DNA from: CALLCD01 sp039196965
GTDB taxonomy: Bacteria > Pseudomonadota > Alphaproteobacteria > Caulobacterales > Hyphomonadaceae
DNA length: 64,000 nt
Assembly (NCBI GenBank): GCA_039196965.1
Contig: JBCCUK010000010.1
Span: forward strand, 1-64,000
Direction: 5' to 3'
Shown: piece after piece, positions 50,959 through 60,148 of the stretch
Layout: each line of letters begins with the position of its first letter
Position numbering within the stretch: the first letter of the stretch is position 1
Position numbers and translations under genes: made by a program
Notes under the pieces: model-generated
What the model saw: the letters and a program-made list of their open reading frames with translations, nothing else
Database searches by the model: none
Told to the model about the DNA's origin: nothing

Positions 50959-51912
50959 TCAGGATTTGGTTTTAAGCACTTTGGTCTTCGGCCACCGGCG
51001 GTGCATCCAGAACCACTGCCCTGGATTTGCTCGTATTCTGTCCTCTATGAACAGTGTGATGCGGGTGACCGTGTCCCGCACACGATCTTCCATTGTTCCT
51101 TCAGATGTTGGCCAAATCGGACTGTGAATAGTCACCTTGAAACGCGCTGGGCCTGTTCTCACTGTTGACACAGGGAGAATGGGAACACCGTATCGGATGG
51201 CAAGACGCGTTGGGCCGGGCGCTGTCATGGCGTTGCGGCCAAAAAAGGGAACAGCTATGCCTTCGCGGAATTTCTGATCATTCATGAGGGCGACGGCTCT
51301 GCCGTCGCTCAGCGCTTTCATAAGCGACCGAGTTCCGAGGCCCTTCGGTGTTAAAATGCCGATACCGTAATCATGGCGAACCTTGTTCAGCCTATGGTCG
51401 ATGTGGGGATTATTGATCGCGCGATATGTGACCAGGCAATCGACGGGCCTATTGCAAATCACCGACGCCATAACTTCCCAATTGGCGAAATGGCCGGAGA
51501 CCAGCACCGCGCCTTTTTCAGCGGCCTGCACTTTGTCTAGATTTTCAGCGCCCACCACCTCTATCCGGCTTCCTTGCGCGTAAGGCTTCAGCTTCTGCAG
51601 GTGCGGCAGTTCTCCCGCGGTGCGCCCAACACTCTCCCAGGCGGCCAGCGCTGTTTCTTTTATCTTATCTTCATGCCAGTCGGGGAATGCGTGAGATAAA
51701 TTTTTTATGGCGACTTTGTGCTGACTGAGGCGCGGGCCAATGCGCCGGCCAATCCATGCGCCTAGATTTGATGCGCTTTCAGGGCTCAATCGCGAGACGG
51801 GCCACCAATACACGATGTCCCAGGCAATGGCTTCTAACCGCCAAAGCATTCGGCGGAGAAGCGATGCCCTGTCTTCTACATCAGTGGAGCGAATATACTG
51901 CTGTTGGGTCAA
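50959..51912 (-). CDS. lpxL: lipid A biosynthesis lauroyl/myristoyl acyltransferase (LpxL/HtrB family)
   Basis: A 317-residue late acyltransferase of lipid A. It has the family HxxxxE box (GHFANWEV), then a middle block with KGLGTRSLMKALSDGRAVALM, and an N-terminal hydrophobic segment. The start is TTG, whose first three bases are shared with the stop TGA of lpxK (TTGA), so translation is coupled. It adds a secondary acyl chain to Kdo2-lipid IVA. It is the last gene of the acyltransferase-waaA-lpxK-lpxL operon. Confidence 0.93.
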   Translation of the reverse strand: MTQQQYIRSTDVEDRASLLRRMLWRLEAIAWDIVYWWPVSRLSPESASNLGAWIGRRIGPRLSQHKVAIKNLSHAFPDWHEDKIKETALAAWESVGRTAGELPHLQKLKPYAQGSRIEVVGAENLDKVQAAEKGAVLVSGHFANWEVMASVICNRPVDCLVTYRAINNPHIDHRLNKVRHDYGIGILTPKGLGTRSLMKALSDGRAVALMNDQKFREGIAVPFFGRNAMTAPGPTRLAIRYGVPILPVSTVRTGPARFKVTIHSPIWPTSEGTMEDRVRDTVTRITLFIEDRIRANPGQWFWMHRRWPKTKVLKTKS

Positions 51913-52904
51913 GCAATCACTCTGTCGATCAATGGGTATAGCAGGTCATCTAGTTCTGCTTCATTTTCAAATGAAGCCTTTACCTTGATCGGTTGCACGT
52001 TCGAATGGTGTTCTTTGCTTAGCCGGACAAAGTCTTTCTCCGTCGTTACAAGGCGCGCGCCATGATCCGAAGCCAGATTGTGGAGGAATGTCATCTCCCT
52101 GTTTGAGTAGACGTGGTGATCGCCATAGCAGACTGTATCTCCAAGGACGGCACCTTCTTTTTCTAGAATTGCGAAGAATTTTTCCGGCTTTCCGATGCCG
52201 GCAAATGCGATCAGCGGTCCGGTCGGCAGGGGCGTTATATGTTTCAATCGGGTTTTGAGGACCGGCATCTCAGCATTTTCGAGCCATGGCGGGCATTCGC
52301 CGTCGCCTGTCAAAAGCACTGCATCGGCGCGTTTAAGCCCTTTAGCTGCGGGCTCTCTTAAGGGGCCTTTTGGAATGACATATCCGTTCCCGATCGGATC
52401 ATCTGTATCGATGACGACGATGGACAGATCCTTGCGAAGTTGGGGGTTTTGATGGCCGTCATCCATAACAATGATATCCACGCCTTCCGCCTCCATCGCG
52501 TCGCCGCCGATTGCCCGGTCGCGGGAAATCCAGGCTTCACCTGTCATTGCAAGTAAGAGTGGCTCGTCTCCCACATCTGCGGCGCTATGCGCATCTGCAT
52601 CTACTCTGTGTGGTCCGATAAATCTGCCGCCATGGCCGCGGGACAGGCTAGCCGCTCTAAGACCGTGGCTCGTGAGGCGCTCGCGAATGGTTTCTACAAG
52701 GGGGGTCTTTCCACTTCCGCCAACTGTCAGATTACCGACGCAGATCACCGGAATGTTCAGCTCCGTGGGGACGACAGAACGCAACCGTCTTGCTGTGATC
52801 CCCGACGACAATGCCGCAAGCGGCGTCAGCAGCGCCCGCAGCACTGGAGCCGCTTCGCGCGATTGCGGATCGATTTTTCCAGACCAGAAGTATGGCGCTC
52901 TCAT
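51909..52904 (-). CDS. lpxK: tetraacyldisaccharide 4'-kinase
   Basis: A 331-residue LpxK with Walker A in VGGSGKTPLVET and a short N-terminal membrane-associated helix. It phosphorylates the lipid A precursor at the 4' position. It overlaps waaA upstream by ATGA and lpxL downstream by TTGA, so all are cotranscribed and coupled. An inner-membrane-bound enzyme facing the cytoplasm. Confidence 0.97.
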   Translation of the reverse strand: MRAPYFWSGKIDPQSREAAPVLRALLTPLAALSSGITARRLRSVVPTELNIPVICVGNLTVGGSGKTPLVETIRERLTSHGLRAASLSRGHGGRFIGPHRVDADAHSAADVGDEPLLLAMTGEAWISRDRAIGGDAMEAEGVDIIVMDDGHQNPQLRKDLSIVVIDTDDPIGNGYVIPKGPLREPAAKGLKRADAVLLTGDGECPPWLENAEMPVLKTRLKHITPLPTGPLIAFAGIGKPEKFFAILEKEGAVLGDTVCYGDHHVYSNREMTFLHNLASDHGARLVTTEKDFVRLSKEHHSNVQPIKVKASFENEAELDDLLYPLIDRVIA

Positions 52905-54151
52905 TTTATCCCTGAAGGAGGCAGGAGCTTGTCCAGCGTTTCAGCTGCGTCGTTAAGGCGTTGTCGCCCAGCGGAAAAGTAGTCTTCCAGGGCGTTTTTG
53001 TTGGGCATAAGCGGCTTTGCGAAAGACGCCGCTACATCATCGGTCGTGCGAACGATATCCACAGCGTCAATCGCTTGCAGGTCTTCGATGATGTCCGCGA
53101 AGTTTGACGCGTGCGGGCCGGTCATAATTTGTTTGCCATAACTGAGCGGTTCAAGAGGATTGTGGCCACCGATTCCAGATAAGTGTGCTCCACCAAGATA
53201 GATATGATCAGACATCGAAAACCAAGTCGGCATTTCGCCCATTGTATCTGCTAGCAAGACCTTGGTCTGACGTGTTGGCCAATCACCTTTGGACCATCGA
53301 GCAAATAGCAGTCGCCGCTGAGCAAGAAAGGCTGTGAGTTCATCTCCGCGTTCAGGGTGGCGAGGCGCAAGAATGAGTCGGGTGTCGTCTGGCAGTAGAG
53401 GCAGAGAATCTATCAAGAACTCTTCTTCACCGGCATGTGTGGACGCTCCCAAGAGGATAGGCCCAGCCCAGTCAAATTGTCGTTTTTCTGAATGATCAGT
53501 CTGAAGAGCATTGTGTGCGCCACATTTCAGGCTGCCATATGGTGATATGTTGCGCCCTGTTATTTCGGACAATCCGTGTGCTGTGTTTCGATCTGCCGCC
53601 AGAATGACATCGAATTGAGAGAACAGATTCCGAGCCGTTCGTTTCCATCTGGTCCAGTTAGAGATGGATTTGGGGGTCATTCGAGCGTTTACCAAAGCGA
53701 GTTTCGCCTCGCTTACTTGTGCGGCCCGCAACAGGTTTGGCCAAATCTCACCCTCGGCAAAAATGCATAGATCTGGTTGCCAATGAGCGATGAACCGCTT
53801 CGTCGCCGAAGGCGTGTCTATGGGAGCAAATTGATGAAGCGCCCTCGCAAGAGGTAAGTCCTCCATCAGCTCCGCTGATGTTCTGGTCTGGCTGGTGAAC
53901 AGAAAAAAAGCTTCGGGACGCCGCTTTTGTATCGCCTTTGCCAGGTTCACCAGCAGTTTGGTTTCGCCGACACTCGCCCCGTGCAGCCAAATCAGTTCTC
54001 CGCCTGGTGGTGGTTGGAGGTGACGCGCGAGTCGCTCACTGCGCCGCTCGGAGATTTCTTTTCCCATGGCTGCCCTGGCATTGAGCAATTGCGGAACAAG
54101 GGGCGATAGGCCCGCCGTGGCCATCCGGTAAAACGCTAGGACGACGGTCAT
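52901..54151 (-). CDS. waaA: 3-deoxy-D-manno-octulosonic acid transferase
   Basis: A 416-residue Kdo transferase (WaaA/KdtA). The N-terminal domain has the membrane-facing first helix and LIWLHGASVGETKLL; the C-terminal GT-B half has the GGHNPLEPLSYGKQI stretch that binds CMP-Kdo. It adds Kdo to lipid IVA. Start and stop overlap the neighbours by ATGA, in a tight operon. Confidence 0.97.
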   Translation of the reverse strand: MTVVLAFYRMATAGLSPLVPQLLNARAAMGKEISERRSERLARHLQPPPGGELIWLHGASVGETKLLVNLAKAIQKRRPEAFFLFTSQTRTSAELMEDLPLARALHQFAPIDTPSATKRFIAHWQPDLCIFAEGEIWPNLLRAAQVSEAKLALVNARMTPKSISNWTRWKRTARNLFSQFDVILAADRNTAHGLSEITGRNISPYGSLKCGAHNALQTDHSEKRQFDWAGPILLGASTHAGEEEFLIDSLPLLPDDTRLILAPRHPERGDELTAFLAQRRLLFARWSKGDWPTRQTKVLLADTMGEMPTWFSMSDHIYLGGAHLSGIGGHNPLEPLSYGKQIMTGPHASNFADIIEDLQAIDAVDIVRTTDDVAASFAKPLMPNKNALEDYFSAGRQRLNDAAETLDKLLPPSGIK

Positions 54152-54945
54152 GCCGCATCCGCCGTGGTGTTCGGGGGGCTCTCAGGCTCAATATGAGGCG
54201 CGCCGCACAGCGCCTCCGCCCGCTTTGTCGCATGGTTTAGTGATGCCTCGAGTTCACGTCGCATGGCCTCAGGTGAGCCTGCCTTTGCGAGTGTAAGCGG
54301 CGCGCCGAATACAATTGCTCCTCGAGCGAACGGGAATGGTATCTGGAACCGATCCCAGGTAGACAGTCTCTTGGAAGGAGCGGTTGCGAGGGCATAGGGA
54401 AGGATTGGCACGTTTGCCCTGCGTGCAAGGACAATTGGTCCCAGTCCTGCCCGTTGCCTTGGTCCCCTAGGGCCATCAGGCGTGATACAGAGCGCACCGC
54501 CTGATTTGAGCAGCTTTGAGGCCTCTGCAATGGCTGCGCCGCCGCCTTTATCTTTGGATTTGCGCTTGTGAAATGTGGAACCCCTGATGCCGACAAGACC
54601 AAGATGACGGATCGCCCGCGCCACAGGTTCTGCGTCCGGAGAAAGCGAGATCAGCATGGCCGACGGAGCATCTCGGCCTGGCCAGCGTCGCATGAACTTG
54701 ATCCACCCTGTTGGTAGAGTGAGAATTGTTGAGTGCCATGCGGCTACGATAACACCGCCAGGTCTGCCCCAAGTCTGCTTTGCGGCCTCCAGCCCTTCTA
54801 CACGCCAGCGGATTGTCCGACCGCACAATGCCATATATGACCATATTAATACTCCGAGCGCTGCAGCGACGGGGGTGGAACGGAGCACTTTCTTCATAAT
54901 GGGCATTATAATCCCGTTTGTTTCCGATACCATAGGTCTGGGCAT
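54148..54945 (-). CDS. DUF374 lysophospholipid acyltransferase-like protein
   Basis: A 265-residue acyltransferase-like protein (DUF374 type). The catalytic-type AWHSTI motif follows an N-terminal membrane helix, and ITPDGPRGPRQ is the second conserved block. The start is uncertain: ATG codons at 54945, 54933, 54906 and 54897 are all in frame; the last ones fit a shorter protein starting MPIMKKVLRS or MKKVLRSTP. It is the first gene of the lipid A operon, overlapping waaA by 4 bases. The acceptor is not known. Confidence 0.88.
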   Translation of the reverse strand: MPRPMVSETNGIIMPIMKKVLRSTPVAAALGVLIWSYMALCGRTIRWRVEGLEAAKQTWGRPGGVIVAAWHSTILTLPTGWIKFMRRWPGRDAPSAMLISLSPDAEPVARAIRHLGLVGIRGSTFHKRKSKDKGGGAAIAEASKLLKSGGALCITPDGPRGPRQRAGLGPIVLARRANVPILPYALATAPSKRLSTWDRFQIPFPFARGAIVFGAPLTLAKAGSPEAMRRELEASLNHATKRAEALCGAPHIEPESPPNTTADAA

Positions 54946-54948
54946 TCG

Positions 54949-54977
54949 TTGACCTAGTTAGGCAATTCCCAGATATA
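54949..54977 (+). promoter_or_regulatory. candidate promoter of the TetR gene
   Basis: TTGACC (54949-54954) and GATATA (54972-54977) are 17 bases apart, a fair sigma-70-type match. A short dyad CCTAGTTAGG lies across the spacer start, which could be a repressor site. Position relative to the TetR start (55065) implies a leader of about 80 bases. Not tested. Confidence 0.35.
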
Positions 54978-55064
54978 GTATGATATTTCGCGCTTAGATT
55001 GTGGTTTCACTTTCCTCAACTGAGCTGCCGAGCAATGCCAAAGCCTTTGTTGAGGGAGGTAAAA

Positions 55065-55700
55065 ATGGTCAAGACGCCGAAGCTGGAGCTGGTCTCCGGA
55101 CCCGACAATACGGAGATAGCTGAGACCGATGGTCGTAGGCAGCGAAGTGAGCGTAGTCGCGCCCAAATCAGAGATGCCATGTTCACGCTATTGCAATCCG
55201 GTGAGGTGCAGCCAGGGGCGGCCAGGGTCGCAGAGGTTGCAGGCGTGGGGTTGAGGACAGTTTTTCGACATTTCGACGACATGGACTCGCTTTATCGGGA
55301 GATGATGCGTGAAGCGGAGCGGAGGTTTTTGCCTCTCTTCATGTCGCCGCTCACGGCAACCGATTGGCGAGGGCAGCTTGATCAGCTTATCTCCCGCCGC
55401 GCGACAACATATGAGCAGCTTATGCTGCTTAAAGTTGCGGCGGGAATCCGCCGCTTCCAATCTCAATTTTTAATGGATTCGCATAACAGGTTTCGCGCCT
55501 TCGAAATGTCTGGGCTGCTAGGTGTGCTTCCCGAGGACATTCAATCACATGAGACATTGTTCTCGGCTTTGGAGACTGCGCTGAATTTCGATGCGTGGCG
55601 TGCAATGCGACAAGATCAGGATTTGGCACCCGAGCGCGCAGAAGCTGTCATGTTATTGACCGCTGACGCTTTACTCAAAGCTCATGGTTTCCGCCAGTAA
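55065..55700 (+). CDS. TetR-family transcriptional regulator
   Basis: A 211-residue TetR-like regulator started at ATG 55065, which has a strong GAGGGAGG site 6 bases upstream; the frame extends to 54999 but the short version fits the family. The helix-turn-helix lies in ARVAEVAGVGLRTVFRHF, with the helical ligand domain after it. It is divergent from the lipid A operon. The tail overlaps the convergent TylF gene by 19 bases. The likely target is unknown, possibly the neighbouring genes. Confidence 0.9.
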   Translation: MVKTPKLELVSGPDNTEIAETDGRRQRSERSRAQIRDAMFTLLQSGEVQPGAARVAEVAGVGLRTVFRHFDDMDSLYREMMREAERRFLPLFMSPLTATDWRGQLDQLISRRATTYEQLMLLKVAAGIRRFQSQFLMDSHNRFRAFEMSGLLGVLPEDIQSHETLFSALETALNFDAWRAMRQDQDLAPERAEAVMLLTADALLKAHGFRQ

Positions 55701-56533
55701 ACACCCGTAAAATCTATCTCTTCATATGCCGGAACCTTTTCGGACCTTTCCTCGAAGAAATCGTTCACCGCTTTGGCGCAGCTCGGCACGATGCCAAAGT
55801 CATCTATTATGACAACGCCTCCCGGAACGACTTTGTCATATAGATTATCGAGAATGTCGCGAGTTGAGCTATAGAGGTCGCCGTCCGCCCTGAGAAGCGC
55901 CAACTGATCAATCGGCGCGTCAGGGAGCGTATCTGAAAACCAGCCTTTCAGCACTTCTACTGATCCATCCCACAAGTCATAGGCTTGGAAATTCTTGATC
56001 ACATCTTCCAGGCTGATCGCCAATTGAGGATACTTGTCCGCCGATAGATCAGGCTCGTCGGTTCGTCTGGGGGGAGGTAACCCCTCAAATGAGTCGGCCA
56101 TGAAAACTCTCCGGTCCTTGAGGCCATGCGTCTTCATGTATGCTGTTATAAAAATAACCGCTCCCCCACGCCATACACCGCACTCAATCACGTCACCGGG
56201 GATGCCGTCATTGCGGATCAGATCAAGACAGTGATGGAGATTGTTCATACGCGCTCTCCCAATCATTGAGTGTTGAAAGCCTGCATGATGAATATTGCGA
56301 AACGGCAAACTGCCCTCAGCTCGAGAACGCTTATACTCGGCGAAAATGTCGGGGCGTTTTCCTGCTATATCGTGCAGAACATCGTAGTGAAACGCCCCGC
56401 CGTTCTCTAAGCAATCGCGCAGATAGTAAATTCGAGCCTCGTTTTGAAGGTAAATTTCGTTGAGCAAGCTCTTCTTTATCAGCTCCAGATACTGTTCCTT
56501 TAAATCTTCTGGCGACATATCTGCTTTCTTCAT
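55682..56533 (-). CDS. TylF/macrocin O-methyltransferase family protein
   Basis: A 283-residue SAM-dependent methyltransferase of the TylF/macrocin type. The SAM site is DVIECGVWRGGAVIF, followed by MADSFEGLPPPR, RADGDLYSST and IIDDFGI, which supply the metal ligands and catalytic Asp. In sugar or antibiotic pathways it methylates a hydroxyl; the substrate here is unknown. It ends inside the last codons of the TetR gene (tail-to-tail overlap of 19 bases). Confidence 0.9.
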   Translation of the reverse strand: MKKADMSPEDLKEQYLELIKKSLLNEIYLQNEARIYYLRDCLENGGAFHYDVLHDIAGKRPDIFAEYKRSRAEGSLPFRNIHHAGFQHSMIGRARMNNLHHCLDLIRNDGIPGDVIECGVWRGGAVIFITAYMKTHGLKDRRVFMADSFEGLPPPRRTDEPDLSADKYPQLAISLEDVIKNFQAYDLWDGSVEVLKGWFSDTLPDAPIDQLALLRADGDLYSSTRDILDNLYDKVVPGGVVIIDDFGIVPSCAKAVNDFFEERSEKVPAYEEIDFTGVYWRKP

Positions 56534-56913
56534 CTCGGACTTTTTGGGTTGCGATCCAAGCTGCCTTGCCGACCTGTGATCGAGAATTTTGTCGATGTGC
56601 GACGCGCCTTATGACAAGCATTTGCTTTCTGAGACAGTCGTAATCCCTAAACGACTGTAGTTTGGTTTTCCGTCGGTCCGCTTTGTTGCGGCGGATCACT
56701 AAATTGCCAAGGGTCTGCAAGCCTATTCAGCTCAAACCCTGACATCAGCGGCTCGCAGCAGTAATGCTGAAAAGCCGTCATATATCCCTTGATTATTGGA
56801 TGTTTTGCGAATAAGGAGCGCGGTATTCCGACACGTGGGGCAAATAGTCCGGTGTGAGTTGAGAGATGCTCATTCCCCCTGCGGCGGCTAACCGGATTGG
56901 AGATATACGAAAG
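56534..56913. other. 380-base intergenic region upstream of tylF-type gene and rpsB
   Basis: It holds a perfect 8-bp inverted repeat, ACAGTCGT (56634-56641) and ACGACTGT (56651-56658), and a small CCGC/GCGG hairpin near 56680. Possible promoter and leader for rpsB lie here, but I could not fix -35 and -10 boxes with confidence. S2 leaders are often autoregulated (known for the family), so structure here is of interest. No open frame of note. Confidence 0.4.
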
Positions 56914-57780
56914 ATGGCTTTGCCAGAATTTTCTATGCGTGACCTGCTCGAGGCAGGCGTGCACTTTGGACACCAAACACATCGCTGGAACCCGAAGATG
57001 AAACAGTTCATCTATGGCGACCGGTCTCAGATACACATCCTGGATCTGTCGAAGACAGTTCCATTGCTGCACCAGGCCCTGGTTCAGGTGCGCGATACCG
57101 TTGCAAAGGGCGGACGTGTCCTGTTTGTCGGGACAAAGCGCCAAGCTCAGCAGCCGATCGCGGAAGCGGCTACCCGTTGCGCCCAATACTATATGAACCA
57201 TCGCTGGCTTGGTGGCACGCTGACCAACTGGTCGACAGTTTCGAACTCGATCAAACGGCTCAAGGAACTTGAGTCCATGTTCGAAGGAGATGGCGGCGAA
57301 GGGCTTACTAAGAAAGAGCTGCTCAATCTGGAACGCGAAAAAGACAAGCTCCAGCGTGCTCTTGGCGGTATCGCAGATATGGGCGGCTTGCCGAGCCTGA
57401 TATTCGTGATCGATACGAATAAAGAGGCCATTGCTGTTCAGGAAGCCAAAAAGCTCGGCATTCCGGTCGTTGCTGTCGTGGATACGAATTGCGATCCGGC
57501 AAATATCGACTTTCCCTTCCCGGGCAATGATGACGCTGCGCGGGCGATTGTTCTCTATTGCAATCTCATTGCTGACGCCGTCCTTGACGGCCTTGCTGAG
57601 TCCACTGCGGGCCTTGGCATCGATCTCGGCGAGACAGAGGATATAGAGGCGTTGGCCGCTGCAGATTTGGCAGTTGCTGAAGCTTCTGATGACAGTGCAC
57701 AGGGAGACGCTGAGGCCGCAACTGAAGACAGTTCTGATGCAGCCCCTGCCGATGCTGGCGAAACCGAAACGACTGCCTAA
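56914..57780 (+). CDS. rpsB: 30S ribosomal protein S2
   Basis: A 288-residue S2 started at ATG 56914 (family start MALPEFSMRDLLEAGVHFG). The core blocks HFGHQTHRWNPKMK, GGTLTNW and VDTNCDPANIDFPFPGNDDAA are typical. The last 60 or so residues form an acidic Ala/Glu/Asp-rich tail, longer than the Escherichia coli protein (about 241). It binds the small subunit. First gene of the rpsB-tsf-pyrH-frr block. Confidence 0.98.
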   Translation: MALPEFSMRDLLEAGVHFGHQTHRWNPKMKQFIYGDRSQIHILDLSKTVPLLHQALVQVRDTVAKGGRVLFVGTKRQAQQPIAEAATRCAQYYMNHRWLGGTLTNWSTVSNSIKRLKELESMFEGDGGEGLTKKELLNLEREKDKLQRALGGIADMGGLPSLIFVIDTNKEAIAVQEAKKLGIPVVAVVDTNCDPANIDFPFPGNDDAARAIVLYCNLIADAVLDGLAESTAGLGIDLGETEDIEALAAADLAVAEASDDSAQGDAEAATEDSSDAAPADAGETETTA

Positions 57781-57828
57781 ATAACAATTGAAACTCTATC
57801 AGTATCAATGGATTTGAAGGACTGACCG

Positions 57829-58743
57829 ATGGCACAGATTACTGCTGCGCTTGTGAAATCGTTGCGTGAGCAAACCGGCGCAGGGATGATGGATGCGAAG
57901 AAAGCCCTCGTGGAGAGCGATGGCGATACCGAGGCCGCCATTGAGTGGCTCCGCGCGAAAGGGCTGTCAAAGGCGGCCAAAAAGTCCGATCGCACAGCAG
58001 CTGATGGTCTTGTGGCCGTTGCTTTGTCGGACGATGGCAAGACGGGTGCGCTCGTCGAGCTCAATGCGGAGACCGACTTTGTGGCTCGGAACGAGCAGTT
58101 TCAGATTGCGCTTCGCCAAATTGCTGAAACGGCGTTGTCTACCGACGGCACACTGGAAGGGCTGCAAAGCGCGGACGCTCCCGACGGAGACGGAAATGTC
58201 GAAGATATGATCAAGCGGATGGTGGCGACCATCGGTGAGAACATGACGTTACGCCGCACGACAAAACTGGACGTCACATCCGGGTCTGTCGCCAGCTATA
58301 TTCACAACGCTGAGGCAGACGGCATGGGCAAGATTGGCGTACTGGTCGCCCTTGAAGGCGATGGCGATTATGCCGAAGCCGGCAAGAAGATCGCTATGCA
58401 TGTCGCAGCAGCGAACCCGGCTGCTGAAGCGGCAACGGTGGACGAACTTGATCCCGCTCTTGTGGAGAAAGAGAAGACCTTCCTGACTGAGCAGGCGCGT
58501 GAAAGCGGCAAGCCCGAGAACATCATTGAAAATATGATCCAAGGCCGCATCAAGAAATTCTACAAAGAAGTTGTCCTCGTTGAGCAGGTTTTTCTTCTCG
58601 ACCCCGATACGACTGTGGGCAAGTTCATTGGAACCACAGGTGCTGCGTTGAAAGGGTTTGCTCGCTTTACCCTTGGCGACGGCATTGAGAAAGAAGAGGA
58701 AGATTTCGCCGCTGAGGTCGCCGCAGCGACAAAAGGCGGCTGA
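57829..58743 (+). CDS. tsf: elongation factor Ts
   Basis: A 304-residue EF-Ts, the nucleotide exchange factor for EF-Tu. N-terminal UBA-like domain (ALVKSLREQTGAGMMDAKKA), then the core with the TDFVARNEQF contact. AAGGACTG precedes the ATG. Follows rpsB by 48 bases. Confidence 0.98.
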   Translation: MAQITAALVKSLREQTGAGMMDAKKALVESDGDTEAAIEWLRAKGLSKAAKKSDRTAADGLVAVALSDDGKTGALVELNAETDFVARNEQFQIALRQIAETALSTDGTLEGLQSADAPDGDGNVEDMIKRMVATIGENMTLRRTTKLDVTSGSVASYIHNAEADGMGKIGVLVALEGDGDYAEAGKKIAMHVAAANPAAEAATVDELDPALVEKEKTFLTEQARESGKPENIIENMIQGRIKKFYKEVVLVEQVFLLDPDTTVGKFIGTTGAALKGFARFTLGDGIEKEEEDFAAEVAAATKGG

Positions 58744-58771
58744 CTTTTTCAGTAAAATTTACAATCAGATG

Positions 58772-58799
58772 TCCCGGCTGCCATGACAGGTGGCCGGGA
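58772..58799 (+). terminator. possible attenuator or partial terminator between tsf and pyrH
   Basis: TCCCGGCTGCC (58772-58782) pairs with GGTGGCCGGGA (58789-58799), 11 bp with two G-T wobbles, and loop ATGACA. The tail ATCCTTTATC is only partly T-rich, so it may limit rather than stop transcription into pyrH. Confidence 0.55.
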
Positions 58800-58843
58800 A
58801 TCCTTTATCAGCTCCCGGAGCAGCGACGCCGGGGACCCCGCCC

Positions 58844-59581
58844 ATGTCAGACGACACCGATACGTCATCCGATCTAAAATTTAAACGCGTACTCCTCAAG
58901 CTCTCCGGAGAAGCACTTATGGGCCCCGGTGAGTTCGGCATTGATATGCCGACATGCTTAAAGTTTGCCGAGGAGATTGCCGCAGCGCGAGGTGGCGGAG
59001 CGGAGATGTGCGTTGTTATCGGTGGCGGCAATATTTTTCGTGGCCTGGCTGGCGCGGCAGTGGGTATGGATAGATCCCAAGCTGACAGTATGGGAATGCT
59101 GGCAACGGTTATGAACGCGCTGGCCGTGCAGGGGGCGCTTGAGCAAATCGGGGTCCCGACGCGGGTCCAGTCAGCAATACGTATGGAGTCCATCTGTGAG
59201 CCATTTATCCGGCGACGTGCGGTAAGGCATATGGAAAAGGGCCGGGTCGTAATCTTCGCTGCTGGCACTGGCAATCCGTTCTTCACGACCGATACGGGTG
59301 CAGCTCTCAGAGCGGCAGAAATGGGGTGCGATGCACTACTTAAGGGCACCCAGGTGGACGGTGTTTACTCCGCCGATCCGAAAACGGATCCGAACGCCAC
59401 AAGGTATGAAACGCTTCCATATCAAAAGGTTCTGGCTGAAGACCTTAAAGTAATGGACGCGTCGGCTGTCAGTCTTATGCGCGATAGCAATATTCCTATT
59501 CTTGTCTTTTCGATGCATGAGCAAGGTGCTCTACAAGACGTATTGCATGGGCGTGGGACCTTCACGCTGATTACGAAGTAA
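58844..59581 (+). CDS. pyrH: UMP kinase
   Basis: A 245-residue UMP kinase from ATG 58844 (family start near KFKRVLLKLSGEAL). The GGGNIFRG nucleotide site and the TGNPFFTTDTGAALRA block are typical. It makes UDP from UMP. A GTG at 58790 lies inside the upstream hairpin and is not preferred. Confidence 0.97.
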   Translation: MSDDTDTSSDLKFKRVLLKLSGEALMGPGEFGIDMPTCLKFAEEIAAARGGGAEMCVVIGGGNIFRGLAGAAVGMDRSQADSMGMLATVMNALAVQGALEQIGVPTRVQSAIRMESICEPFIRRRAVRHMEKGRVVIFAAGTGNPFFTTDTGAALRAAEMGCDALLKGTQVDGVYSADPKTDPNATRYETLPYQKVLAEDLKVMDASAVSLMRDSNIPILVFSMHEQGALQDVLHGRGTFTLITK

Positions 59582-59593
59582 AGGGGCGTTGAT

Positions 59594-60148
59594 ATGAGTT
59601 ATGATGAAAAAGACCTGTCGAAGCGTATGGAGGGAGCGCTGACCAATCTGGCGTCAGAATTCTCCGGACTTCGTACCGGTCGCGCCTCCACCAATCTTCT
59701 GGATACTGTTGTTGTGCCGGCCTATGGGTCTGATGTGCCGCTTAATCAGGTTGGCAGCGTATCAGTCCCGGAAGCGAGGATGCTGAGCGTCAATATCTGG
59801 GACAAACAGCTTGTGGGTGCCGCTGACAAAGCAATTCGCGATGCCGGGCTTGGCCTTAATCCGGTCGTGGACGGAACAAATTTGCGTATTCCAATACCTC
59901 CATTGAATGAGGAGCGGCGTATTGAACTTACAAAGGTTGCTGGTCGGTACGCCGAAGCGGCAAGAGTAGCGGTCAGAAATGTCCGACGGGATGGAATGGA
60001 CGGGCTTAAGAAGATGGAGAAGGACGGAGAAATTAGCCAGGATGAACAGAAGTCCCTGGAGAATGATGTTCAAAGGCTGACCGACGGGTTTATCACACGG
60101 ATAGACGAAGCACTTAAAACCAAAGAAGTGGAGATAATGCAGGTTTGA
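59594..60148 (+). CDS. frr: ribosome recycling factor
   Basis: A 184-residue RRF with the standard two-domain layout (long helical hairpin plus small domain, GLRTGRASTNLLD at the start of domain 1). It splits post-termination ribosomes. Its TGA stop overlaps the TTG start of uppS. Confidence 0.98.
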   Translation: MSYDEKDLSKRMEGALTNLASEFSGLRTGRASTNLLDTVVVPAYGSDVPLNQVGSVSVPEARMLSVNIWDKQLVGAADKAIRDAGLGLNPVVDGTNLRIPIPPLNEERRIELTKVAGRYAEAARVAVRNVRRDGMDGLKKMEKDGEISQDEQKSLENDVQRLTDGFITRIDEALKTKEVEIMQV

